Shown here one piece after another: positions 56,476-64,000 of a stretch of DNA of 64,000 nt. The stretch is from Corallococcus macrosporus. GTDB lineage: Bacteria > Myxococcota > Myxococcia > Myxococcales > Myxococcaceae. The position numbers and the translations under genes are program-made. The notes below the pieces were generated by a model. The model worked only from the letters and a program-made list of their open reading frames with translations. It had not been told where the DNA came from and did not search any database. Every line of letters starts with the position of its first letter. Within the stretch, counting starts at the first letter, position 1. Location of the stretch: positions 744,001-808,000 of the forward strand of contig NZ_JAFIMU010000002.1 of the NCBI RefSeq assembly GCF_017302985.1, in the 5' to 3' direction.

Positions 56476-58769
56476 GTGTGGCTCTTCTGGGGTGGAAGTC
56501 GGAAACAGGGGGTGAGGATCCAGATGGTGACCTCGCCCAGCAGCATGGCGAGGCCGAAGGAGCGCAGCGCGGGCGTGGCGGACAGGCCCAGGAGCCCGAA
56601 GGACAGGAGCGTGCTCACGCCGGCCAGCGCCACCGCGAGCCACGCGGAGCCGTCACCGGGGTGCTCCAGCAGGAAGATGCCGTAGTCCACGCCCATGCCC
56701 AGCAGCAGCACCAGCCCGAGCACGGTGAAGAGCTGCAGCGGCGCGCCCACCCAGCCGAAGATGGCGAGCGTCAGGAGCGTGCCCAGCACGGACGGAATCC
56801 ACGCGCGCCACGCCTGGCGCCCGAAGCGCGCCACCAGGGTGAGCAGCACCGCGATGTACCCCGCGACGATGAGCCCGCCCATGATGCGGCGGTAGCGGCT
56901 GAGCAGGCCTGAAATCTCCGCCGTCTTGTCCACCCAGCGGATGCCCTCCAGGCCGTGCGCCACCTCTTCCAGCCGGGGCAGCACCTTGGGGTCGTTGAGG
57001 CCGCGCAGCATGAGGACGCTGTACTGCGCCTTGCCCAGCGTCCCCAGCCACTGCTGCCGGATGGCGCCCGCGGCGGGGCCCGACAGGAAGCGCGAGGGCG
57101 TGAGCGGTTCAGGGGAAAACGCGGCGCGCTCGGGGGCCTCACCGGTGGAGGCGCTGACGGCGGCGACCGCCTGTCCCTCCGCGCGGGCGCTCAGGGCGGC
57201 GTCCTCGCGCTGCTGCGCCTCGGACGGGAGCCAGTCGGACACGGCGCGGTAGCCCGCGAACACCTTCTGGGCGACGAGCGCGTCCAGCTTCGTCTTGAGC
57301 AGGGCCTCGCGCGCGAGCACCTGCTCGTCGCTGTCGCCCTGCACGAGGAAGAACTGCGCCGGGCTGGGCAGCCCCAGCAGGCGCCCCAGCTCGCGCTGAT
57401 CCGCGATGAGGTTGGGAGGCGCGCCCTGCAACTGGCGCAGGTCGTCGCGGGGCTCCAGCTTCCAGATGCCCACGGCCACCAGCACCGTCAGGACCGCGCC
57501 GGAGAGCCACCAGGCCGGGGTGGACGCGACGCGCGGCCAGCGGGTGATGGACGCGGAGAAGCGCTCGGAGAACGACGTGACGGGCAGGGCGCCCGTGTCC
57601 AGCGACGGGAACCAGCACACCACGGTGAGGAACGCGGCGGTGAGGCCGGCGGCGGAGAACACCGCCATCTGCCGCAGGCCCGGGAAGGGCGCGACGCCCA
57701 GCGCCAGGTACGCCACCACGCTGGTGACGAGCGCGAGCACCATGCCCGGCAACAGCGAGCGCATCACCGGCCCGCGCTCCGACGGGGCCTTGCCCTGGCG
57801 CGCGGCGAAGTAGTGGAAGCCGTAGTCCTCCGCCACGCCGACCAGGCTGGAGCCGAAGACGAGCGTGAGCAGGTGCACCCGCTCGAAGACGAGCGCGGTG
57901 ACGGTGAGCGCCACCGCGCAGCCCAGCGTGAGCGACACGCCCACGAGGAGGATGGGCCGCAGCGAGCGGAAGGTGAGCCAGACGAGGAGGAGCACCGCCG
58001 CCAGCGACCCGAAGCCGATGGTGGACATCTCCCAGCTCGCCTGCGCCGCGGCGGCCTCCGCGTACAGCGGCACGCCCGCGGCGACGAGCCGCCCGCCGGG
58101 CACCGCGGCCTCCACCTTCGCCCGCGCCCGCTCCACCGCGGCGGTGACGCGCGAGCCGTCCCCCAGCGCGAAGGCGGACACCTTGCTCTTCCACGTGAGG
58201 AGCACCCACTCGCGGCCCTCGCCGGACAGCCACAGCCGGCCGTCGCGGGGACGGGCGGACGTCTCCGCCGCGCGGGCCTGCCACCAGTCCTGCCACAGGC
58301 CCAGCGGATCCGCGTTCCAGTCCGTCAGCCGCGCGCCCGCGGGCTGGTACAGCTTCATCAGCGCCGTGCCGCCCAGTTCCTCCGGCGTCGCGCGTGAGAG
58401 CCACTGGCGCTGCGCGGGCGTGAGCAGCCTGTCTCTGTACGGGCGGTAGAAGTCCACCGCCTGCTCCAGCGCGGAGGTGTCCACCACCGCCGGCTCCAGC
58501 AGGTCCGAGGACTCCGACAGCACGTGGCTCGCTTCATCCGCGGCGCGCTGAGCGGAGGGCCAGTCCTTCGCGCCCACCAGCAGCACCACCTGCCGTCCGG
58601 CATCGTCCGCCAGCTTGCGCGTGGCGGCGTCCACCTCCGGCGCCTGCTCGTCCTCCGGCAGGAGCGCGAGCACGTCGGTGTCCAGGCGCGCCGAGCGCCA
58701 GAACTGCACCTGGTGCACGCCCACGGCGAGCACCACCAGCGCCCAGAGGATGGCCAGCTTATTTGCCAA
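56472..58769 (-). CDS. MMPL-family exporter of the aryl-polyene cluster
   Basis: A 765-residue RND/MMPL-type membrane protein (ApeM position). The frame starts best at TTG 58769, inside the last codons of the LolA-like gene, giving ANKLAILWALVVLAVGVHQV as TM1; no ATG is suitably placed. A periplasmic domain (about 35-235) is followed by a block of five TM helices (FGSLAAVLLLVWLTFRSLRP, LTLVFGSSLVGVAEDYGFHY with the MMPL D-Y motif), a second periplasmic domain (about 440-620) and a second TM block (LFTVLGLVLLLGMGVDYGIF). It should flip or export the aryl-polyene lipid across the inner membrane using the proton gradient. Confidence 0.88.
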   Translation of the reverse strand: MANKLAILWALVVLAVGVHQVQFWRSARLDTDVLALLPEDEQAPEVDAATRKLADDAGRQVVLLVGAKDWPSAQRAADEASHVLSESSDLLEPAVVDTSALEQAVDFYRPYRDRLLTPAQRQWLSRATPEELGGTALMKLYQPAGARLTDWNADPLGLWQDWWQARAAETSARPRDGRLWLSGEGREWVLLTWKSKVSAFALGDGSRVTAAVERARAKVEAAVPGGRLVAAGVPLYAEAAAAQASWEMSTIGFGSLAAVLLLVWLTFRSLRPILLVGVSLTLGCAVALTVTALVFERVHLLTLVFGSSLVGVAEDYGFHYFAARQGKAPSERGPVMRSLLPGMVLALVTSVVAYLALGVAPFPGLRQMAVFSAAGLTAAFLTVVCWFPSLDTGALPVTSFSERFSASITRWPRVASTPAWWLSGAVLTVLVAVGIWKLEPRDDLRQLQGAPPNLIADQRELGRLLGLPSPAQFFLVQGDSDEQVLAREALLKTKLDALVAQKVFAGYRAVSDWLPSEAQQREDAALSARAEGQAVAAVSASTGEAPERAAFSPEPLTPSRFLSGPAAGAIRQQWLGTLGKAQYSVLMLRGLNDPKVLPRLEEVAHGLEGIRWVDKTAEISGLLSRYRRIMGGLIVAGYIAVLLTLVARFGRQAWRAWIPSVLGTLLTLAIFGWVGAPLQLFTVLGLVLLLGMGVDYGIFLLEHPGDGSAWLAVALAGVSTLLSFGLLGLSATPALRSFGLAMLLGEVTIWILTPCFRLPPQKSHT

Positions 58770-59367
58770 GGCGTTCCGCTTCCGTGGCGTCGGGGGGAGG
58801 CGTCTGTGCCAGCTGCTCGAACGTGATGACGCTGCTGTCGCCACGCGTCTCGTCCAACTGCACCTGGCGCACGTACCCGTCACCCTCCAGCCGGATGTGC
58901 TTGAAGACGCGCGCGAGCCCCGCGTCCGTGGGCGTCAGCTCCAGCTTCCAGCCGGCGGTGCCCACGAGCGCGCCCTCCACCTTGAAGCGCTTCTGGAGCG
59001 ACGCGACGTCGCCGGACAGCAGCGCGAAGAGCAGTTCGTTCACCGCCGCCAGCGCGGGCTCCTTGGTGGAGTCCAGGTGGTACGCCGCGCCGCCCGCGCC
59101 CTGCTCGGCGCTCAGCGACTTGCGCGTGAGCGTCAGGGTGGAGGCGAACGGCGTGCGCGTGTTCCACAGCACGCCCTGGTCGCGCGCGAGGAGGAAGTCC
59201 CCCTTGGACACGAGCGGCTTCTTGAAGCCCGCCACGCTCTTCTTCTGTTCGAACTGGCCGCGCACCAGCGGCGCGTCCACCAGCCGCGCGCGCACGTCCT
59301 TCACCAGGTCCGCGGCGTGGGCGCTGACGGACAGGAGCGACAGCATCAACACGAGGAAGGGCTTCAT
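58759..59367 (-). CDS. LolA-like periplasmic carrier of aryl-polyene cluster
   Basis: A 202-residue protein with a Sec signal (MKPFLVLMLSLLSVSAHA) and a LolA-type half-barrel: ARLVDAPLVRGQFEQKKSVA, KGDFLLARDQGVLWNTRTPF and a C-terminal strand with VQLDETRGDSSVITFEQL. LolA proteins shield a lipid moiety in the periplasm; here it would carry the aryl-polyene lipid from the MMPL exporter (ApeL position). Its start overlaps the thioesterase stop by 4 nt and its end overlaps the MMPL start by 11 nt. Confidence 0.88.
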   Translation of the reverse strand: MKPFLVLMLSLLSVSAHAADLVKDVRARLVDAPLVRGQFEQKKSVAGFKKPLVSKGDFLLARDQGVLWNTRTPFASTLTLTRKSLSAEQGAGGAAYHLDSTKEPALAAVNELLFALLSGDVASLQKRFKVEGALVGTAGWKLELTPTDAGLARVFKHIRLEGDGYVRQVQLDETRGDSSVITFEQLAQTPPPDATEAERLGK

Positions 59368-59783
59368 TCCGGCCTCACTCCCAGCTTCTGCCAGAGGACT
59401 TCCGGACAGACGTATTCCATCTCACCTGTCTTCAACGACACGGCGACCTGGATGGTGTGGGCCTGGTTCACCTTGCGGCCGGTGTCCGCGTCGCGCAGCA
59501 GGTAGTCGAAGCGCAGCCGGTTCTCCCACTCGGTGATTTCGGCGCGCACGATGATGCGCTGCTTGTAGCGGATGGGGGAGACGTACTTGAGCTTCATCTC
59601 CACCACGGGCCAGCCGTAGCCGGACTCGCGCATCTGCGGCCAGTCGTAGTCGTGCTTGCGCAGGATGACGGCGCGCGCCAGCTCCAGGTACTTCACGTAG
59701 TGGCCGTGCCAGACGATCTCCATCATGTCGAGGTCGTGGAACGCCGGGTCAATCAGCAGCTCGCAGCTCAGGTCAGGCTTCAT
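59364..59783 (-). CDS. 4HBT-type acyl thioesterase of aryl-polyene cluster
   Basis: A 139-residue hotdog thioesterase (ApeK position). The YbgC-like active-site loop is FHDLDMMEIVWHGHYVKYLE, with the catalytic Asp in the DLDMMEIV segment, and the later strand is YVSPIRYKQRIIVRAEITEW. It would release the finished acyl chain from its carrier protein or edit stalled chains. It overlaps the ammonia-lyase gene by 11 nt upstream and the LolA-like gene by 4 nt downstream. Confidence 0.88.
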   Translation of the reverse strand: MKPDLSCELLIDPAFHDLDMMEIVWHGHYVKYLELARAVILRKHDYDWPQMRESGYGWPVVEMKLKYVSPIRYKQRIIVRAEITEWENRLRFDYLLRDADTGRKVNQAHTIQVAVSLKTGEMEYVCPEVLWQKLGVRPE

Positions 59784-61332
59784 GCAGCCTCCACTCCCGG
59801 CGGCGGATGGCCGTGAGCAGGCCCTGCAGCTCGCCGTCCAGCGCGCGGTCCTCCACCAGCAGGGGGATGCGCGCCTCCAGGTCCGCCTGCATCGCGGCCA
59901 GGGCGGGGCCGGGCTTCGCGTCCGCGTCCAGCCGCTGGCGCAGGGTGACGCCCTGGCGCGCGGCGATGAGCATGGCCGCGGCCACCTGCTCCGTCAGCTC
60001 CAGCACGCGCAGGCAGTCGCGCGCGGCGATGGTGCCCATGCTCACCTTGTCCTGGTTGTGGCACTCGGTGGAGCGGGAGAAGACGGACGCGGGCATGGTC
60101 TGCTTCAGCGCCTCGGCGGTCCACGCGGAGACGCTGATCTGCGCCGCCTTGAGGCCGTGGTTGATGGCCGCGCGGGCACCCGTGGACGCGGAGAGGTTCG
60201 CGGGCAGCCCGTGGTTGAAGCGCGGGTCCACCAGCAGCGCGAGCTGACGGTCCAGCAGGTCCGCCACGTTGGCCACCGCGTTCTTCAGCCCGTCCATGGC
60301 GAAGGCGATGTGGCCGCCGTAGAAGTGGCCGCCGTGCAGCACCCGCTCTCCGTCGGGGTCGATGAGCGGGTTGTCGTTGGCGCTGTTCAGCTCGTTCTCG
60401 ATGAGCGTGCGGAAATAGGGCAGCGCGTCCTCGAGCACGCCGATGACGTGCGGCGCGCAGCGCAGCGAGTACCGGTCCTGGAGCCGCTGCTCGTTGCGCG
60501 GCGGCCGGTCCGACACGAGGTCCGCGCGCAGCCGGGCCGCGACGCGCTGCTGGCCGGCGTGGGGCTTCGCCGCGAAGAGCGTCTCGTCGAAGTGGTGCGC
60601 GTTGCCGGCGCTCGCCAGCACGTTGAACGCCGTGAGCCGCGTGGCGAGCCGGGACAGGTACTCCGCACGCTCCCACGCCAGGCACGCCAGGGCCGTCATC
60701 ACGGCGGTGCCGTTCATGATGGCCAGGCCTTCCTTCGGCCGCAGCTTGAGGGGAGCGATGCCCAGTTCCTTCAGCACCTGCGCCGCGGGCTTGCGCTCGC
60801 CCCGGTGCCACACGTCGCGCTCGCCGCAGAGCACCGCCGCCACGTAGGACAGGGGCGTCAGGTCGCCGGACGCGCCCACGGACCCCTCCGCGGGAATCAT
60901 GGGGAGCACGTCGTGCTTGAGCAGCAGCTCCAGTTGGGTGAGCAGCGGCACGCCCACGCCGGAGAAGCCCTGCGACAGCGACGCCAGCCGCGTGGCCAGC
61001 ACCGCGCGCGTCTCCTCGGGCGTGAGGAACCGGCCCGCACCGATGCCGTGGTACGTGTAGAGGTGGTGCGGCAGCTCCGCCACCAGCGCGGGCGGGATGG
61101 ACACCGTCACGGAGTCGCCGTAGCCGGTGGTGACGCCGTAGATGACGCCGTCCTCCGCCAGCAGGCGGTCCAGGAACGCGGCGCCCTTGGCGATGCGCTG
61201 GCGGAAGGCCGGGGCCGTGCCCAGCTCCGCCGGGCGCTCGCGGCGCGACAGCGCGCCCACGTCCTCGAGCGTCAGCCGGGTGCCGTCGAAGCGGACCGGG
61301 GTGTCAGAAAGTTGGGGGCTTCGCGGAGACAT
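59773..61332 (-). CDS. aromatic amino acid ammonia-lyase (HAL/TAL family)
   Basis: A 519-residue lyase. Ala154-Ser155-Gly156 in PAEGSVGASGDLTPLS cyclise to the MIO electrophile. Tyr65 lies in VIYGVTTGYGDS. ENELNSANDNPLID, HGGHFYGGHIAFAMDGL and TECHNQDKVSMG are conserved active-site segments. The family includes histidine and tyrosine ammonia-lyases; inside an aryl-polyene operon tyrosine deamination to 4-hydroxycinnamate as starter acid is the likely role, as in flexirubin clusters. The substrate-selecting segment here is LYTYHGIGAGRF. Its start overlaps the acyltransferase gene by 29 nt. Confidence 0.9.
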   Translation of the reverse strand: MSPRSPQLSDTPVRFDGTRLTLEDVGALSRRERPAELGTAPAFRQRIAKGAAFLDRLLAEDGVIYGVTTGYGDSVTVSIPPALVAELPHHLYTYHGIGAGRFLTPEETRAVLATRLASLSQGFSGVGVPLLTQLELLLKHDVLPMIPAEGSVGASGDLTPLSYVAAVLCGERDVWHRGERKPAAQVLKELGIAPLKLRPKEGLAIMNGTAVMTALACLAWERAEYLSRLATRLTAFNVLASAGNAHHFDETLFAAKPHAGQQRVAARLRADLVSDRPPRNEQRLQDRYSLRCAPHVIGVLEDALPYFRTLIENELNSANDNPLIDPDGERVLHGGHFYGGHIAFAMDGLKNAVANVADLLDRQLALLVDPRFNHGLPANLSASTGARAAINHGLKAAQISVSAWTAEALKQTMPASVFSRSTECHNQDKVSMGTIAARDCLRVLELTEQVAAAMLIAARQGVTLRQRLDADAKPGPALAAMQADLEARIPLLVEDRALDGELQGLLTAIRRREWRLHEA

Positions 61333-62251
61333 GCACCTGATCCCAGAAGGGAAAGAAGTTGAACCAGTCGTAGGGGGCGCGCTTCAGCAGCGCCGTCACC
61401 CGGCCCGCGTAGTGCTGGGCACATTCAGTGAGCGCTGCCTCGCGCTTGCCCCGGGGCAGCACGACGCGCTCGAAGAGGCGCTCGAAGTGGATGGTGTAAC
61501 CGTCGCCCTCATGGATGCAGCCCAGCAGGTAGAGCGGACACTTGAGCAGCGCCGCCAGCACGTACGGGCCCACCGGAAATGGCGCCGGGTGGCCGAGGAA
61601 GTCGACGCGCACGGTCTGCGCGGAATTCACCGGGATGCGGTCCCCCGCGATGACCACGAACTCGCCCGCCTCCACGCGCTCGTTCAGCGCGACGGCGGTG
61701 GCGGGGCCCATGTCGGTGACTTCCATCAGGCGGAAGTCGTTCTCCGGGTTGAGGCGCTTGAGCAGGCGGTTGAACTGCTCCGCGTGCAGCGTGTGCACCA
61801 GGATGTTGAGCTTCACCTCGCCCCGGCGCTCCGCCATGGTGCGGCACAGCTCCAGGCAGCCCATGTGCGCGGTGACGATGACGCCGCCCCGGCCGGACGT
61901 CGCAACCTGGTAGAACTCCTCGCGGCCCTCGGTGCGGACGCTCTCGAAGCGGTAGCGCCCGCTCACCGCGAGCAGCTTGTCCAGCATGGTCTCCGCGAAC
62001 ATCAGCACGTGGCGCACGCTGTCGCGCCAGCGGGGCGCGTGCCCCAGGGCCCCCGTCGCGGCCTGCATCCGCTCCAGGTATTCGCGCGACGCCTGACGCA
62101 GCGCCGGGCGCCGGAGCCAGTTCACCAGCACCACCGGGTAGAGGCAGACGCGGAACGGCCAGCGGCCCAGCAGCCGGTGGATCCAGTACAGGAGCCAGAT
62201 GCCAGCGACGAAGGTGGTCTCCCCCATCTCCGCCCAGTGGCGGGACTTCAT
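61304..62251 (-). CDS. LpxL/HtrB-type lipid acyltransferase
   Basis: A 315-residue inner-membrane acyltransferase of the lysophospholipid/lauroyl transferase family. It has an N-terminal membrane helix (FVAGIWLLYWIHRLLGRWPF) and the catalytic H-x4-E motif in VTAHMGCLELCR. Later conserved blocks are VVIAGDRIPVNSAQTVRVDF, FLGHPAPFPVGPYVLAAL and PYDWFNFFPFW. In aryl-polyene clusters it esterifies the polyene or a fatty acid onto the lipid carrier. In enterobacteria this domain is fused to the glycosyltransferase (ApeJ); here the two are separate genes overlapping by 4 nt. Confidence 0.87.
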   Translation of the reverse strand: MKSRHWAEMGETTFVAGIWLLYWIHRLLGRWPFRVCLYPVVLVNWLRRPALRQASREYLERMQAATGALGHAPRWRDSVRHVLMFAETMLDKLLAVSGRYRFESVRTEGREEFYQVATSGRGGVIVTAHMGCLELCRTMAERRGEVKLNILVHTLHAEQFNRLLKRLNPENDFRLMEVTDMGPATAVALNERVEAGEFVVIAGDRIPVNSAQTVRVDFLGHPAPFPVGPYVLAALLKCPLYLLGCIHEGDGYTIHFERLFERVVLPRGKREAALTECAQHYAGRVTALLKRAPYDWFNFFPFWDQVHVSAKPPTF

Positions 62252-62985
62252 TTCGCCACCTTCCGCCAGAGGAGCACCGGCAGCCGCCCCAGCATCCCGA
62301 AGAAGAGCCGGGCGTGCATGCCGGAGATGCGCACGTTGTCCCAGAGCACGTCGAAGTGGGAGATGCCGTCGGTGGGGTAGCGCACCTGGGTGGGCTGATT
62401 GAGGATGTGCATGCCGCGCCAGAACAGGCGCACCAGCACCTCCACGTCGAAGTCCATTCGCTTGCCAATCTTCACCGAGTCGATGAGCGCCACGGTGGGC
62501 TTGAGCGGATACACGCGGAAGCCGCACATGGAGTCGCGGATGGCGAAGGACAGCGTGTTGATCCACACCCAGATGTGCGTGGCGTAGCGGCCGTACAGCC
62601 GGCCCTTGGGCACGGACTCGTCGTAGACGGGGGTGCCGCACACCAGCGTGTCCGGCTGTGCCTTCGCCAGCGCCAGGAAGCGCGGGATGTCGTTGGCGTT
62701 GTGCTGGCCGTCCGCGTCGATTTGCAGCGCGTGGCTGTAGCCCCGCTCCAGCGCCGAGCGCAGGCCCGCCATCATCGCGCCGCCCTTGCCCTCGTTCTGG
62801 GGCAGGCGGACCACGGCGACGTGCTCGCTGTCCTCGCGCGCCAGGCCGTCCAGCACCGCCGCGCAGCCGGGCTCGCTGCCGTCATCCACCAGCACGCAGG
62901 GCAGCCCGTGCTCGCGAACCGCCTTCACCACCGCGCCCACGGCCTCGCCGTGGTTGTAGACCGGAATCACCGCGCAGACCTTCAT
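62248..62985 (-). CDS. GT2-family glycosyltransferase of aryl-polyene cluster
   Basis: A 245-residue GT-A enzyme. KVCAVIPVYNHGEAVGAVVK and LPCVLVDDGSEPG form the nucleotide-binding start. The DxD motif is in ALQIDADGQHNANDIPRF, and DSMCGFRVYPLKPTVALIDS and KIGKRMDFDVEVLVRLFWRG follow, as in dolichyl-phosphate mannose synthase-like proteins. It would add a sugar to the lipid anchor or head group. It overlaps the ligase-dehydratase gene and the acyltransferase gene by 4 nt each. Confidence 0.88.
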   Translation of the reverse strand: MKVCAVIPVYNHGEAVGAVVKAVREHGLPCVLVDDGSEPGCAAVLDGLAREDSEHVAVVRLPQNEGKGGAMMAGLRSALERGYSHALQIDADGQHNANDIPRFLALAKAQPDTLVCGTPVYDESVPKGRLYGRYATHIWVWINTLSFAIRDSMCGFRVYPLKPTVALIDSVKIGKRMDFDVEVLVRLFWRGMHILNQPTQVRYPTDGISHFDVLWDNVRISGMHARLFFGMLGRLPVLLWRKVAK

Positions 62986-64000
62986 CCCGCCTGTCCCCCC
63001 AACACGATGCGGCCGCTGGCGTGCGAGCCCGCGGCCGACGTCAACTTGAACCCCAGCCGCCCGGACTCCTTCGCCCAGGTGAGCTCCACCGTCAGCTTCG
63101 TGCCGGGGGCAATGACCTGCTGGAACTTCAGCGTCTCCAGCCGCAGGAAGTCCGGCGGCAGCGCGAAGTGCTCGCGTCCCAGGAGGAGCGCCCACTCCAA
63201 CTGCACGACGCCGGGCAGGATGGGCGAGCCCGGGAAGTGCCCGTCGAAGTACGGCGAGTTCGCGGGGACCTCCACTTCGAGCAGCGCGCGTTCGGCGGAG
63301 CGCTCCAGCACGCGGAACGGGGGACGCTTCGGGTCGAAGAGCGCGGCGAGCGCCGCCTCGGTGGATTTGCCCTGGGAGTTGACCGGCATGGCCTCCAGAT
63401 ACCGGAACCGGCGCGGCAAGGCACTGGACTCGAAATGCGGGGCCAGCTTCTCGCGCAGCGCCTGGCTCAGGGAGCGCCTGCCCCCCGCCTCCTGGAGCCG
63501 CCAGCCATCCGCGTCCGGCACGCCCACGACGGCCAGGATGACCCGGTGCCCCTCCGTGAGCGGCAGCACGCGCGCCTCGCGCAGGAGCCCTCCGGCCACC
63601 AGCGTCCGCTCCATGGCGGAGAGCGACACGCGCTTCTCCTCCAGCTTGAGCAGCCGGTCGCGGCGTCCCAGCAGCTCGAAGCCGCCGGGCACGGGCCGCG
63701 CGCGGTCCTCCGTGGTGAACCAGTCGTCCGAGGGCAGGTGCGGTGAGCGGACGCGGAGGGCGTCCTCGTCGGCGCGGACCTCCACGCCCGGCATCGTGCG
63801 CCACGACGCGGTGTCGTCCGTGTCGCGCCGGCGCCACGCGACGCCGCCTGTCTCCGAGCTGCCGTAGACCTCCACCGGCGCGCGGCCCAGCAGGTCTCGG
63901 CAGGACTCCAGCGCTTCGGGGGTGAGCGGCCCACCGGAGGAGAACAGCCCGCGCAGGTTCCCGCGCACGGCGGCCCAGTCCAGCGTCGGCGGCAGCCGCT
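62982..64000 (-). CDS. acyl-activating ligase fused to a hotdog dehydratase (5' truncated at window edge)
   Basis: The frame runs open through the right edge, so the start is missing; at least 338 residues are visible. The N-terminal part is the C-terminal half of an AMP-forming ligase: PVEVYGSSETGGVAWRR (A5 motif), LPSDDWFTTEDRARPV (A7 region), LLGRRDRLLKLEEKRVSLSA (A8) and PVNSQGKS (A10 Lys). The last 110 residues are FabA/FabZ-like: ANSPYFDGHFPGSPILPGVV with the catalytic His, then LEWALLLGREHFALP. It would load the aryl acid (4-hydroxybenzoate or 4-hydroxycinnamate) on an acyl carrier protein and also dehydrate intermediates, combining ApeH and ApeI roles. Confidence 0.88.
   Translation of the reverse strand, partial: RLPPTLDWAAVRGNLRGLFSSGGPLTPEALESCRDLLGRAPVEVYGSSETGGVAWRRRDTDDTASWRTMPGVEVRADEDALRVRSPHLPSDDWFTTEDRARPVPGGFELLGRRDRLLKLEEKRVSLSAMERTLVAGGLLREARVLPLTEGHRVILAVVGVPDADGWRLQEAGGRRSLSQALREKLAPHFESSALPRRFRYLEAMPVNSQGKSTEAALAALFDPKRPPFRVLERSAERALLEVEVPANSPYFDGHFPGSPILPGVVQLEWALLLGREHFALPPDFLRLETLKFQQVIAPGTKLTVELTWAKESGRLGFKLTSAAGSHASGRIVLGGQAG

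Noticed and set aside
1-64000. Mobile elements, prophage, tRNA or rRNA genes
   Set aside because: No transposase or integrase motifs, terminal repeats, tRNA cloverleaf or rRNA stretches were recognised anywhere in the window; a tRNA search program could still find a missed tRNA.

Overview
The window is GC-rich (roughly 70%) and densely coded. It almost certainly comes from a predatory myxobacterium of the Myxococcaceae (Corallococcus, Myxococcus or Pyxidicoccus type; genus not decidable by eye). The reasons are a MYXO-CTERM sorting tail (Cys-Gly-Cys-Gly, hydrophobic helix, Arg/Lys end) on a secreted protein, many Cys-rich lipoproteins of unknown function, abundant secreted proteases and hydrolases, and an aryl-polyene pigment operon. 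I see no rRNA, tRNA, phage, insertion sequence or CRISPR.

Layout. 0-10 kb is mostly minus strand: a lipoprotein with a JAMM-like motif, an ADOP-type permease, a PQQ glucose/sorbosone dehydrogenase-like MYXO-CTERM protein, small lipoproteins, and a citrate-synthase-family enzyme carrying its own helix-turn-helix domain. 10-22 kb holds a methyltransferase, a Tat-exported alpha/beta hydrolase, a prephenate dehydrogenase/chorismate mutase fusion (tyrA), a metzincin-like lipoprotein, a stand-alone EF-G (fusA paralogue) behind a long leader, an ECF42-like sigma factor, a DUF4082 surface lipoprotein and an esterase. 22-29.6 kb has three GT4 glycosyltransferases, two of them translationally coupled, around a striking 42-bp-period array of seven palindromes, then an aminopeptidase P.

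29.9-39.8 kb is the most unusual region. Four proteins lack signal peptides but look exported: a 1,117-residue Ala-rich helical protein, a lysozyme plus peptidoglycan-binding plus Cys/His protein, a papain-like (C39-like) cysteine peptidase, and a subtilisin. Each has a disordered or low-complexity N-terminus. The lysozyme, the cysteine peptidase, the subtilisin and the large protein are each followed by their own strong terminator. A TetR regulator with a clear operator and a secreted MORN/YwqK-like protein lie among them. I read this as a candidate predation or antibacterial effector island.

40-50.6 kb holds a LysR regulator and O-methyltransferase, an M13 metallopeptidase, a second PQQ-dehydrogenase-like protein with PKD and PA14 modules, a DUF2243 membrane pair, an S15/CocE-like hydrolase and a polytopic membrane protein.

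50.6 kb to the right edge is one minus-strand operon with overlapping genes, transcribed from beyond the window. It contains an acyl-activating ligase fused to a dehydratase, a GT2 glycosyltransferase, an LpxL-type acyltransferase, an aromatic ammonia-lyase, a thioesterase, a LolA-like protein, an MMPL exporter, a flavin-dependent halogenase-like oxidoreductase, DUF3261, KS-DH-KR-KS in the apeO-P-Q-R order, and a small periplasmic protein. Together these would make an aryl carboxylic acid, activate and extend it to a polyene, possibly halogenate it, attach it to a lipid and export it to the outer membrane. The acyl carrier proteins and chain-length factor should lie beyond position 64000.
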